Made by a program: the position numbers and the translations under genes. Positions 1 through 8,799 of a stretch of 62,939 nucleotides of DNA are shown piece after piece. This DNA is from Methylococcaceae bacterium UBA7658 (GTDB taxonomy: Bacteria; Pseudomonadota; Gammaproteobacteria; Methylococcales; Methylomonadaceae), in contig DLHW01000002.1 in assembly GCA_002483425.1 (NCBI GenBank), positions 44,915 through 107,853 of the forward strand, written 5' to 3'. The first letter of the stretch is position 1, and each line of letters begins with the position of its first letter. A model generated the notes under the pieces. It was given only the letters and a program-made list of their open reading frames with translations. It did not search any database and was not told the DNA's origin.

Positions 1-669
1 CGTCGCCGGCATTTGCGGCGGCGGTGTTACCGACAGCATCGCTTCGGCGTTAATATTGCCTGAGGTATCGGCTGGCGGCTCGTAAAATCCGGGGTTAATG
101 CCGCCAGCCGCCAGCCAGTAACGTAACTTGAGGTTATGGGTGCCGACCGGAAACGTCATCCCCATATTGAACGGTTTGCCTTCCGCTTTATACTTTTCCA
201 GTACAGGTTTTAAGGTATCCGCTTTGATCGGATGAACAGGTTTGCCGCCTTCCATAGGCACTTGCGCTTTCATTTGTTTCCAAACATCGTTGGAAACCGT
301 AATGGCATCGCCGTTCAAAGTCATGGTGAATGCGCTGACCAAATCCGCCTTGGTGCCATAACCGATGGCGGCACCCAAAGGCAACGGCGCCAGCATGTGC
401 GCGCCGTCAAGTTCGCCGCTCACCACGCGGTCGAGTACGACCTTCCAGTTCGCCTGGGCTTCAACTTGAACAGACAGGCCTTCTTCTTCGAAAAAGCCTT
501 TTTCGAAGGCAACCGCCAGCGGCGCCATGTCGGTCAACTTAATAAAGCCGAATTTCAGGCTGTCTTTTTCCAGTTTCTCGGCAGCAAACGCAGAAGTCGT
601 AAAAGTCAGAGATAAAGCTAGCATTGCCGCCGGTACAACATTTACAACGTTAATTTTGTTAGGAATCAT
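1..669 (-). CDS. nrtA: Nitrate-type ABC transporter substrate-binding protein (partial, 3' end outside window)
   Basis: The first 223 codons of a periplasmic binding protein of the NrtA/CmpA family, which captures nitrate (or nitrite, bicarbonate) for an ABC importer. Reading from the ATG at 669, a Sec-type signal peptide ends near SAFA-AE (residue ~27). The family hallmarks follow: the GFIKLTDMAPLAVAFEKGFF segment, the AHMLAPLPLGAAIGYG segment and TMTLNGDAITVSN. AGGA about 8 nt upstream supports this start. The permease and ATPase genes would lie beyond the window edge. The leader upstream has the form of an ANTAR-controlled attenuator, which favours nitrate/nitrite assimilation over bicarbonate. 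The family is certain; the exact substrate is inferred. Confidence 0.88.
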   Translation of the reverse strand, partial: MIPNKINVVNVVPAAMLALSLTFTTSAFAAEKLEKDSLKFGFIKLTDMAPLAVAFEKGFFEEEGLSVQVEAQANWKVVLDRVVSGELDGAHMLAPLPLGAAIGYGTKADLVSAFTMTLNGDAITVSNDVWKQMKAQVPMEGGKPVHPIKADTLKPVLEKYKAEGKPFNMGMTFPVGTHNLKLRYWLAAGGINPGFYEPPADTSGNINAEAMLSVTPPPQMPAT

Positions 670-699
670 CTTATGTCCTGTTTATTAATTTTTTTGAAC

Positions 700-753
700 A
701 AAAAAAACGCCGATAAACGACGTGTAGAGATTACACGGTGTTTAATCGACGCC
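700..753 (-). terminator. Leader attenuator (intrinsic terminator) upstream of nrtA
   Basis: On the minus strand the leader RNA can fold into a long hairpin. The inner stem CGTGTA/TACACG (721-737) closes a 5-nt loop. An outer stem pairs GGCGTCGATTAAAC with GTTTATCGGCG, with one bulge and one G-U pair. A run of U residues (700-707) follows immediately. It lies 31 nt before the nrtA start codon, so it would stop transcription before the gene unless antiterminated. Confidence 0.8.
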
Positions 754-764
754 TTTGTCAGATT

Positions 765-805
765 GCTCAACGATGAGCGAAAAACGAGACTCCATCATCA
801 GAGTC
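765..805 (-). promoter_or_regulatory. Probable ANTAR-binding two-hairpin RNA motif in the nrtA leader
   Basis: Two small hairpins precede the attenuator on the minus strand. The first (805-788) has a 6-bp stem, GACTCT/GGAGTC with a closing U-G pair, and the hexaloop GATGAT. The second (778-765) has the 4-bp stem GCTC/GAGC and the hexaloop ATCGTT. The known ANTAR target is two hairpins with six-base loops carrying A at position 1 and G at position 4, just before a terminator. The second loop fits exactly; the first has G4 but G instead of A1. A NasT-like ANTAR protein is encoded at 9745-10317. Confidence 0.65.
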
Positions 806-1356
806 CTTAATAATGGTTAAAGCAGTTTTTATGCCATATTAAGGTTAACGAGGTTGTATTTAGTTATTATTTATTAAATACAATTGGTTATATCAAACTT
901 GACCGGTTTGAAGGTAAACAAATAAAATAAGGTTTTATATTTAGATAAGGTGGGTTTGCTCGCTGGCTGTGCAAATAAAAAGACAACTTGCACCATTAAA
1001 GGACTTTTTGTGTTCATCGAACAATGAACGCGATTGGTTTTGTTTTATTGAAGTATCGCAAACGTGTTGGTTGTTTTAAATACCGTCATGGGAACCGGCA
1101 GGCAAGATACTTTATCTTACTCGCTAGTAAACTTGCATCAAATCATTCTAATGAGTGGTGTACTTCGGCGATCTAAATTATTGTTTGATTGCTATTTTTA
1201 CACACGACACCGAAAAATGAAGCCGCTATAATTTCCACACGTTACCGCGAATACCTCAAAATAGAAGAGGGTGTTTTAAAGTTTTAAACTGTATCTAAGC
1301 ATTTTTGGCTGATGATATAACTGTCGGCATTTTGTTAAAACGACCTTGGCTTTTGA
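806..1356. other. Intergenic region between the nrtA leader and pgaD
   Basis: No convincing gene. It should hold the nrtA promoter, which I cannot place with confidence. An AT-rich inverted repeat, GTGCAAA (969-975) ... TTGCACCA (988-995), resembles one at 11005-11030. TTCATCGAACAATGAA near 1015-1031 is a short palindrome. Confidence 0.4.
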
Positions 1357-1800
1357 TTAGATAATATCAACTTTGTAAATATAACCGCTTGCGTTATCGT
1401 GGCTTACCACCATGCTTTTGGCTTGCCGCCAATTCTTTTCGTCTTGTTTTTTGCAAGCCGCAGCCGGTACCGGTGATGAAGTTTTGATGTGCTGCTTTTG
1501 CAATGCCTGGCGCCGATGATGCTTGCCTATCCATTGTAACAAAGACCAAGCGATAAATACTCCGATCATGGCAAGCACCATGGCAGCGTGAGAACCTAGC
1601 GTTACGATCAATTCCAAAATTAAATTTGACGCGTCGGACGTTACTTCCACCTGCGGTGAACCTGCAAGCTGGGTTATTGCAGCGAAAAGCGGAAGCCACA
1701 GATAAAGCCAGAAAGCCCAGGCCAAGCTAGTTAGCGTATTTCCGAGCAAGCGCTTGAATAAAGATTGATGGGCATATTGGTCGAGTATTAAACTACGCAT
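1357..1800 (-). CDS. pgaD: PgaD-like inner-membrane subunit of PNAG synthase
   Basis: A 147-residue protein with two transmembrane helices (about residues 20-45 and 65-95) and a basic C-terminal tail. In the E. coli system PgaD pairs with PgaC to make the c-di-GMP-responsive poly-beta-1,6-N-acetylglucosamine synthase. PgaD proteins diverge strongly, so the call rests on size, topology, the conserved N-terminal (L)ILD...Q/H segment, and position as the last gene of a pgaABCD operon, 25 bp after pgaC. The C-terminal part is not conserved enough to judge whether c-di-GMP binding residues are kept. Confidence 0.8.
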   Translation of the reverse strand: MRSLILDQYAHQSLFKRLLGNTLTSLAWAFWLYLWLPLFAAITQLAGSPQVEVTSDASNLILELIVTLGSHAAMVLAMIGVFIAWSLLQWIGKHHRRQALQKQHIKTSSPVPAAACKKQDEKNWRQAKSMVVSHDNASGYIYKVDII

Positions 1801-1825
1801 AATTATTCCTCATGGAGTAGATGGA

Positions 1826-3151
1826 TTATAAATGGGTAATACCGCGGTCTGGGCTAACCCAGCGTGCTCTTAACCCGCGTTTGCGCAGCAAGGTTTTCGG
1901 GATGGCGACGATTACGGTGAACATATTCACCAGCCAAAAGCCGAACGGATACCAGATCGTCCAGATGTAATAGCGCATGAGCTGGTGGTCATAGCGGCAA
2001 TCCAACAGAAGGCTCACCAGCATTTGGAGCAAACAGGTCGTGCCGATAATTACACCGCTGTATGCGGGCAATAATGAGGTCATTGAATTTACCGATGAAC
2101 TTGAGGTCTCCGGAGCATTGGAAACATCTGAAACAATTATTGTCACTTGGTAAATATAAACCGTAAGATCGATACAATAAGCCGCTAACACGACAGTCAC
2201 CGAACACGCCCACAGTACGCTCAGGATGTGCTCAAAAAACAAAGGCCAAACCGGATAAGTGCGCCAATCCAGGAACATGCCTTTGTATTTGCCGATGATT
2301 TGCAGGCCGCCCATCGCCCAACGCAGCCGCTGTTTCCAAAGTCCGTTCAGTGTTTCCGGCATCAGGATCCACGCCAATGCACGTGGTTCAAAGCGGACAT
2401 CCCAGCCGCGCAATTGCAGCTTCCAGGTTATATCCATGTCTTCGGTTAGCATATCCTGGCTCCAATAACCAACATCCTGAACAGCGCTACGGCGAAAGGC
2501 GGTAATCACCCCGGATGCCGTAAACAATTGCCGGTAAAAGACCCGCTGGGCGCGTTTAATCAATCCGACCAAGGATGAAAATTCGCCAACCTGCAATCTC
2601 CCCAGCAGGGTTGAACGGGTACGGATACGTGGATTACCTGTAACGGCGCCGACCCGTGACTCCGACAAGAAATGCTGGATAAATAAGGGGATTGCATTAT
2701 GGTCGAGGAGCGCATCGCCATCTATCCCGATGATGTAGTCGCTATCCGCCAGATAGGCGGCGGTGTTAAGCGCAACCGACTTGCCTTGGTTTTTAGCTTG
2801 ATGGATTACTCGAAGCCGTGGATGACGGCGCGCCATCTCATTCAAGATAGCGCCTGTTTTATCCATGCTGCCGTCATTCACCGCGAGGACTTCGTAGTTA
2901 GGATAATTCATGCTCATCAAATGCCCAATCACTTCGCGTACGTGGTCTTCTTCATTGAAACAAGGCACGACGATACTGACTTTTGGGTTTTCCGGAAGCC
3001 GGATTATTTTCGGATTTCTATATTCATAACGGAAATAAAACCACAAAGCGCCGATAGTCCATAAATAAGCCATGAACAAGGGGTAATAGTAAGTAAAGCC
3101 CAGTAATAATTGGACGACATGTAGAACATTTTGGCTTATTGATTCAATCAT
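1826..3151 (-). CDS. pgaC: Poly-beta-1,6-N-acetyl-D-glucosamine synthase, GT2 family
   Basis: A 441-residue processive family 2 glycosyltransferase that polymerises UDP-GlcNAc into PNAG at the inner membrane. Visible motifs are: an N-terminal membrane helix (15-40); the nucleotide-sugar start VSIVVPCFNEE (~59-69); a second acidic site NDGS (~93); the IDGDA metal-binding DxD-type motif (~144); LTEDMD (~239); and the QRLRW product-binding motif (~276). Membrane helices follow in the last third. The ATG overlaps the pgaB stop as ATGA, so translation is probably coupled. Length is normal for PgaC. Confidence 0.95.
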   Translation of the reverse strand: MIESISQNVLHVVQLLLGFTYYYPLFMAYLWTIGALWFYFRYEYRNPKIIRLPENPKVSIVVPCFNEEDHVREVIGHLMSMNYPNYEVLAVNDGSMDKTGAILNEMARRHPRLRVIHQAKNQGKSVALNTAAYLADSDYIIGIDGDALLDHNAIPLFIQHFLSESRVGAVTGNPRIRTRSTLLGRLQVGEFSSLVGLIKRAQRVFYRQLFTASGVITAFRRSAVQDVGYWSQDMLTEDMDITWKLQLRGWDVRFEPRALAWILMPETLNGLWKQRLRWAMGGLQIIGKYKGMFLDWRTYPVWPLFFEHILSVLWACSVTVVLAAYCIDLTVYIYQVTIIVSDVSNAPETSSSSVNSMTSLLPAYSGVIIGTTCLLQMLVSLLLDCRYDHQLMRYYIWTIWYPFGFWLVNMFTVIVAIPKTLLRKRGLRARWVSPDRGITHL

Positions 3152-5172
3152 GGTTGTAGTCCTGGATTGGTTTGTAATGAAATGGCTGGTCGAATGACCG
3201 TGAACACTGGGTGATCACTTGGCGCCCGGTCGGGATAATAACCAAAATTACGCGCACCATTCCGTTGCAGAACTTGAAGTTGGGTTGCGATCTGTTCGCT
3301 CGGAACCAGCGCCTTTCCTGCTGTCGTATGAAGCAAAAAAGTGACGCTGTTAGAGGCGCCTGGAGTTTGCGTCATATTGTCCATAAGGGCTTTTAGCTTA
3401 TTCTCCGTAGCGCTTGAATTATCAATAACCTGGGGTACCTCTACCGTAACAAAGTCATATTGTTTGAGCAGGTTGGCAAAGTTTAGGGATGTATTCGTTC
3501 TAGGCTTGTCATTGAATAATGACGTTGATGGAATAAGCCGTGCGGTGAAGGCATAAGGTTGATGGACTTTAAAAGTGGCAATGAGTTCGTGGGCGAACGA
3601 TTCTAAATTTTCGCCAGAATTAACCTTTGCATCAATTTCTTCACCTAATAATAACCCTCCAATTCGCGGTGCATTTTTGGCGGCATCGTCATAAATTTCC
3701 TTAACCATTTGGCGGGCTGCGATGTCACCCGATGGCGTTTCAAACGCTAAGATAGGTAACCAAGCGTAGACATACAATGTTTCAAGCCCAACCGATGCCC
3801 TGGTGAACAATTGCCATGCAACGCGATTAAACAGGTCAGTCCGCACGGGTAAATGACGGTTAGGAAAATAAGCGGCATCCGCTTTGCCGTCATGATCCAA
3901 GTCGGCTACGGCTCGAAGATAAACCGTATTGATTCGTAGCCTTTTAACCCGCTCAATCAATTCGCCGACATTTTTTTCTTGTCGCACCGGATTAGGGTCG
4001 TAAAGCGTGTCGAGATCAACCGCGACTATGCGCGTTAGCGGTTGTTCATTGCCGTCGTAGGTTGAGGGTTGGTGCAATTCCCGTTTAAGGTCGCTGACCT
4101 TGTCGTGGAACACCAGCATATTTCGGCGAATTCGAGCTAAAGGCTGGTCTGGCGTATTTCCGCCAGCCTCTAATGTCATTGTGATCGGCATCCCTTCCGC
4201 TTGAGCTGCCTGAACGCTCAGCATGTTATAGGCGCCATAAGGCCAGATCATGGTGCGGGGTTTTTTGCCGGTTTCGCGGGCGATCAACGCTGAATTTTTG
4301 GCAAGATCGGCACGTAATCGCGCCATATATTCCACATCGCTCTCATAATGTTTGGTTTGCGAATTGTAAATTCGCGTGATTGCCGCCGAAGGCAAACTGC
4401 CTTGCGGGTTGCTGATGGCGCCTTTATGTAGACTATGCGAATGTGAAGCTACTTCCACTAATCCTGAAGCGGCCATTTCTCGTACTTGCGGCCAAGTGAC
4501 AAAATTATCGCGTGAGATCCAGCGGTCGCCGTAAAAAACCTTGCCATCCTTGGGTGATTCTTCCAGCCATTCGCCGACCAAACCGATAACCGCTGGATAA
4601 TTAAACAATTTCAACAGCGGAAAAACCCGTGTGTACATGCTGAGGTAACCATCGTCAAAGGTCAGCAACACAGGTTTAGGCGGTAATTTAGCACCGCCGT
4701 TATGGGCGGCGAGGATGTCATCCAGGCTGACGGCGTGGTAGCCGTTTTCCCTTAACCACTCGAATTGTTCGACCAATGTCGATGTTTCCAGCGCGCCGCG
4801 CTCAGGCCAGGTTCGGAAGCTCTCGCGCAAATTGTCCCTGGCATCGTGGTAGCACAATACGCGAAAACTCAGGCCATCGTTCGCATTGGGGTCTTCTGGG
4901 AATTCAGTTTTAAGGACGGCAGCCAACGGCGACTTAGCAAGGCATGACGAGCTGAACATAACAATTAGCATTACGAAGCAAGATAATAAAAGGCAACCCT
5001 GAACAAGCTGGTTCCGTTTATGGTTCGACAAGCTCACCACGAACGGAGCCAAAATCTTGCCGTCCGCCCTGAGCTTGCGCCACAGGCGCTTCCGGTGGCC
5101 GCCGAAGGACTTGTTAATTACCTTAGGTTGTTTTGGGTTCAACACCCTTAAGACGCTCATCATAAATGCCAC
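3148..5172 (-). CDS. pgaB: PNAG N-deacetylase PgaB (start uncertain)
   Basis: A 674-residue periplasmic enzyme that partly deacetylates PNAG before export. The polysaccharide-deacetylase domain (about 100-330) shows the CYHD start, FDDGY and the SHSHSLH zinc-binding segment, and a WPYGAYN motif. A C-terminal glycoside-hydrolase-like domain (~370-670) is typical of PgaB. The hydrophobic export segment with a possible lipobox (FSSSC) lies only at about residues 56-77. The ~50 preceding codons translate a REP-type palindrome (PFVVSLSNH is a typical REP translation). Either initiation is at the ATGs near 5160-5172, overlapping pgaA, giving an extended leader, or an unrecognised start lies downstream. 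Confidence 0.9.
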   Translation of the reverse strand: MAFMMSVLRVLNPKQPKVINKSFGGHRKRLWRKLRADGKILAPFVVSLSNHKRNQLVQGCLLLSCFVMLIVMFSSSCLAKSPLAAVLKTEFPEDPNANDGLSFRVLCYHDARDNLRESFRTWPERGALETSTLVEQFEWLRENGYHAVSLDDILAAHNGGAKLPPKPVLLTFDDGYLSMYTRVFPLLKLFNYPAVIGLVGEWLEESPKDGKVFYGDRWISRDNFVTWPQVREMAASGLVEVASHSHSLHKGAISNPQGSLPSAAITRIYNSQTKHYESDVEYMARLRADLAKNSALIARETGKKPRTMIWPYGAYNMLSVQAAQAEGMPITMTLEAGGNTPDQPLARIRRNMLVFHDKVSDLKRELHQPSTYDGNEQPLTRIVAVDLDTLYDPNPVRQEKNVGELIERVKRLRINTVYLRAVADLDHDGKADAAYFPNRHLPVRTDLFNRVAWQLFTRASVGLETLYVYAWLPILAFETPSGDIAARQMVKEIYDDAAKNAPRIGGLLLGEEIDAKVNSGENLESFAHELIATFKVHQPYAFTARLIPSTSLFNDKPRTNTSLNFANLLKQYDFVTVEVPQVIDNSSATENKLKALMDNMTQTPGASNSVTFLLHTTAGKALVPSEQIATQLQVLQRNGARNFGYYPDRAPSDHPVFTVIRPAISLQTNPGLQP
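5020..5112. repeat. REP-type palindromic element inside the 5' end of pgaB
   Basis: Contains GGTTCGACAAGCTCACCACG then AACGG, followed by CCGCCCTGAGCTTGC and CCGAAGGAC. These are the two arms of a dispersed palindromic repeat family whose cleaner copy is at 46223-46281. It is in frame with pgaB, so an intergenic-type repeat is being read as protein or sits between the true promoter-proximal sequence and the true start. Confidence 0.7.
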
Positions 5173-7373
5173 GTCAGGTTAAAGAATACCGAAGTAGTTT
5201 CATTGGTTACGCCATCATAAGGATGCCGTTCATAGGCGGCGCCGTAACTGATTGTGCGATAAGGATCAAGGCTCCATTCATGTTCGTAACGTACAACGCC
5301 GGTCATGCCGGATGCGAAACCCTTTTGCCAATAATTACCTGCCCCCATTACAAGGCGGTTTTTAAAGCTGCGTTGATAATCCCGCCACAGTGTCCACTCA
5401 TTGCTGATTTGGGCTTCAACGGAAAAATCCCGGCGCGGGTTAAAATACACAGCGTCGGTTAGCGAGTTGTCGGAGGCGAAAACGCCAAGTGTGGTATCCA
5501 GCTTATAAACCGGGCCGCTCCACCAGCGTTCCCGCCAGTTTGCGCCCCCTTCAAGCCGACGATTGTTGTCACTGAGCCAGTTATAAGATATGTTTGTACT
5601 TAGGCTGCGGGATTCGTTGGCGATATAGTTCATCCCTAGTTTTAGCGACTTCATGTCGACGCCAGCGGCGCTTGCCTGTAAGGGGATATTATTGCTGTTG
5701 GATTCAAATTCCAGATCGACTTCCCAATGGTCATCGGTTAACCAGGCCGCATTTAGGCTGACGCCATAATTGTCCAGCCTAGTTTGATCTTGACTGACTT
5801 CTCCATTGATTCGCCAAGCTGGGGAACGGTAATCCGCACCCACGCCTATGCGCCGGCGAACCCCTGTGACATCGTTGAAATCAGCTTCTGCATTAAACGT
5901 ATGGACAAACATACGCCATTGTCGATAGAGCGGCGGCGAATGCAGCATCGCGTCGACCTGCCAATTCTGCGTACCGCGATTACCGCCGCCCGCCGGGCTA
6001 TTGCCCCAGCCCGATGTCACCGTCATTAAGGGCTGCCGGTAAAGGCGGTACAACTGTTGCACTCGTTCGACTTCACGGTTTTCAGGATAATGTTTAGTCA
6101 GTATGTTTAGATGGTGCTTGGCGGTTTGGCTGTCATTTAAAGTAATTGCCGTTTCCGCGATTCCGGTTGCGGCTGAACTGTTGGACGGGTCATCGACGAG
6201 AACGCTGGTATATTGCCGTTGGGCGGCACGGGGTTGATCGCGGAGTTGTAATAAATCGGCGTAAGCTGTTCTTGCGCCCAAATTAAACGAAGCGGTTTTC
6301 AAGGCCTTGTCCAATAATTCCTGACCTTCTTCGTATTGGCTGGCATAAATCCGTGCGTAAGCCTGATTAATTCGCGCTTCTTCATAAAATTCATTATCGA
6401 CTTCAACTCCGCGCAGGCCCTTGTGTAAAACGGGGGGAACATCGGCCACCAGTTGGTCGATGAAATCACGGGCGGTATCAAAATCAAATTCGTCGATATA
6501 GGCATTAAATAGCTTTAATTGCCATTCTCGATTGGGATAATCCCTATCTTGCTTGTTCAGTTTTAACGCTTGTTGATAGAGGTCTCGCGCCTGCTCCGGC
6601 TGACGCTGATGTAAATAAGCGTCAGCCGCCGCTGCAAGCGCATAAGCGGGGATATTGATTTGTTGTTTTTTCAGGTTTTGAAATAAGGCAATGGCGTCTA
6701 GCATCCGCACCCGGTCGCGTAACGCCACGATACGGTCAAAGTCAGCATAGCGGCTGGATGGGCTATTATTAACATGAGCTTGGGCGTGTAAAGTGCGCAC
6801 AGTTTCGTTTTGTATCAATGCTTTATCAGTGGACTGAAAACGTTGCTGTCCAATACCCGCTTTCTCTTCCAAACCACCCCATCTGATGCTTCTTCCTGTA
6901 CTTGCCTGCTGGAAATCCAATAATTCAGCTTGGGTAAAAACGTCAGGATGCTGTTCGGCATAGTTAAGCGCCAAGCCGGGCGCACCCATGCGAAATGTCG
7001 CAAACGCACGTCCACGAAGAGCCTCTTTATCATTCGGTGTCAATTTCAATATATCATGATAGGTTGCAGCCTCATCGACAAAGTTATTTTTACGATTGCA
7101 AAGTTTCGCACGAAGGCGCAACAATGGCAGCGACCTATCACGATAGGGCCACTGCAGGAATTGGTTTAATATGGCTTCTGCTTCTTCAAATTGATTGCTC
7201 TGAACAAGACCTAGCACGGCTTTTTCACTATGACCTGCTTTTGATAAATATAATTTATTGGTGTGCACATGGGCGTCGTGAACTGTTTGAGACATGCCAT
7301 GGGTTGCACTGCATAGCGTAAAAAGCATCACAACGTGCCGCCTCAAAAGGCCGAAAAAAATGAAATCGGCCAT
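5160..7373 (-). CDS. pgaA: PNAG export outer-membrane porin
   Basis: A 737-residue protein. The N-terminal two-thirds (about 45-440) is a superhelix of TPR-like repeats that scaffolds PNAG and PgaB in the periplasm. The last ~290 residues alternate as beta strands and end in SVFFNLTWHL, an outer-membrane barrel terminus with a C-terminal hydrophobic signature. It is the first gene of pgaABCD, and its stop overlaps the pgaB start codons. The N-terminal signal peptide is short (LLRRHVVMLFTLCSATHG), so initiation could also be at an internal Met near residue 15-16. E. coli PgaA is slightly longer, about 807 residues. Confidence 0.9.
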   Translation of the reverse strand: MADFIFFGLLRRHVVMLFTLCSATHGMSQTVHDAHVHTNKLYLSKAGHSEKAVLGLVQSNQFEEAEAILNQFLQWPYRDRSLPLLRLRAKLCNRKNNFVDEAATYHDILKLTPNDKEALRGRAFATFRMGAPGLALNYAEQHPDVFTQAELLDFQQASTGRSIRWGGLEEKAGIGQQRFQSTDKALIQNETVRTLHAQAHVNNSPSSRYADFDRIVALRDRVRMLDAIALFQNLKKQQINIPAYALAAAADAYLHQRQPEQARDLYQQALKLNKQDRDYPNREWQLKLFNAYIDEFDFDTARDFIDQLVADVPPVLHKGLRGVEVDNEFYEEARINQAYARIYASQYEEGQELLDKALKTASFNLGARTAYADLLQLRDQPRAAQRQYTSVLVDDPSNSSAATGIAETAITLNDSQTAKHHLNILTKHYPENREVERVQQLYRLYRQPLMTVTSGWGNSPAGGGNRGTQNWQVDAMLHSPPLYRQWRMFVHTFNAEADFNDVTGVRRRIGVGADYRSPAWRINGEVSQDQTRLDNYGVSLNAAWLTDDHWEVDLEFESNSNNIPLQASAAGVDMKSLKLGMNYIANESRSLSTNISYNWLSDNNRRLEGGANWRERWWSGPVYKLDTTLGVFASDNSLTDAVYFNPRRDFSVEAQISNEWTLWRDYQRSFKNRLVMGAGNYWQKGFASGMTGVVRYEHEWSLDPYRTISYGAAYERHPYDGVTNETTSVFFNLTWHL

Positions 7374-7966
7374 AATTGTTTCTTTAATTTAATATCCATA
7401 AGCCAACGTTTTTTGATTATCTTTGTAGTTTTCAGCAAAACTTAATCGTTCATGTTCTCGCCGAATTTCAAACATTTTTTTCGACAAGTAGTTAAGCTTC
7501 TTGCTTGTAAATAACAAAAACAAAGCTAATGGTTCATTCTGCAAAAAGTAATGTTACAAAATAAATTGTTACGGGACGGTCTGATAACAAGTAAGATGCT
7601 GAAAATAAAACGAAAAAAAGCGCTGTTGATACGCTTAATTATTTCAGAGCATGATTAGTTTTTTTGGCGAGTAAGAAAGGTTTTATTGCTAGCTTAGAAA
7701 GGGCATCCTGTTTATGGTTAGCCCTGCTGATGAAAGAAATTCAGTATTTGAAAGTCCTTTAATGCCGTTAAATTAGTGATTTTTCCCTTCGACAAACCCT
7801 TTGATCCGAACCAGAGAAATTAAGCCGTTGGTGGTTCGTTAGCGCACCACAAACGGCTCAACTTAATGGGATTGGAGCAGTGCGGAGAAGAGGTAAACAG
7901 TATCTTTATCCGCTGATGCAGAAGCCTTTAGCCGAATAAAAATTGTCTTAGCGACGTTAAGCTAAT
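7374..7966. other. Intergenic region upstream of pgaABCD, with a REP-like palindrome
   Basis: No gene seen in ~590 bp. It must contain the pga promoter and leader on the minus strand. Near 7786-7861 there is a degenerate REP-type repeat: CCCTTCGACAAACCC, then CCGTTGGTGGT ... ACCACAAACGG (7831-7861), an imperfect inverted repeat related to those at 5020 and 46223. Confidence 0.5.
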
Positions 7967-8707
7967 CTAACTGCCGCCAACCTGCCGTTTAGCCAACTTA
8001 ATCCACTCCTTATTGTTTTCATTGAACAGTTTTCCGGCGGTAATGCTTCGTTTAACAACGGATTGATATAGTTCACCCGCCAGGTTTTTATCGCCTTGCG
8101 CCTGGTAAATCTGCGCCAGACGGCAAGCTGGCTCCGGGGTTGAGTAGTTATTGCTAAGGGCTTCGTATTCGTGGATAGCTTCCGGGATGCGTCCAGCGCC
8201 TTCCAAGGCTCGGGCGCGGAGCAATTGGCTCTCGGGCGATTTAAAGGTTGGATTAGCCGCTTTCAATTTATCTAAAACGCTAATGACCGCTTCAAAATTG
8301 TTCAGGCCGAATTCGGCTTGCGCCATACTTAACATGATTCGCGGGTCTTCGGCATGGATGCCTGCCAGACAACGGGCATAAAGCTCTCGTGCTTCTGAAT
8401 AACGATTCAGTTTTAAATATTCTTCCGCGAAATTAAGCCGGTTTTGGACCGTATCGACTTTTTCGTACGCTAGTTGAGCCGCTTTTAGCGCTTTTTCGGG
8501 ATCGATGGTTTTACCAATAGCGCTTTTGACTTGCCGTCCCCTCCGCGAAGCCCACCATTCAGGCGCCAGTTCGATGAGGATGTAACCCGCTATCCCGAGC
8601 ACTGAAAATAGGATAATAACTAAGACCCAGACAAAGGGACGTCCTGTCTTGATGGCGTGGATTCCGAAAATGACTTGCAAGGCGAGACTTAAATAAACAA
8701 ACCACAT
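7967..8707 (-). CDS. Membrane-anchored TPR protein
   Basis: About 246 residues. I choose the ATG at 8707 because GGAG sits 8 nt upstream; an in-frame ATG at 8749 has no ribosome-binding site. Two N-terminal membrane helices (about 1-18 and 24-48, WVLVIILFSVLGIAGYILI) are followed by a charged linker and four or five TPR-like helical repeats (e.g. KALKAAQLAYEKV, YSEARELYARCL, PEAIHEYEAL, LAGELYQSVV). It is probably a cytoplasmic or periplasmic scaffold tethered to the membrane. It lies 92 bp after the GAF gene in the same direction and may be co-transcribed. Function unknown. Confidence 0.75.
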   Translation of the reverse strand: MWFVYLSLALQVIFGIHAIKTGRPFVWVLVIILFSVLGIAGYILIELAPEWWASRRGRQVKSAIGKTIDPEKALKAAQLAYEKVDTVQNRLNFAEEYLKLNRYSEARELYARCLAGIHAEDPRIMLSMAQAEFGLNNFEAVISVLDKLKAANPTFKSPESQLLRARALEGAGRIPEAIHEYEALSNNYSTPEPACRLAQIYQAQGDKNLAGELYQSVVKRSITAGKLFNENNKEWIKLAKRQVGGS

Positions 8708-8799
8708 TGAAAACTCCAGTGTTTTCTTAACAAGAATAAATTGTTTCATCTAGCAACGTAAAAGGAAACAATTACATGTCAAGATCAAAATCCGGATAG

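Noticed and set aside
232..615. 127-codon plus-strand frame opposite nrtA
   Set aside because: Antisense shadow of the clear NrtA coding sequence.
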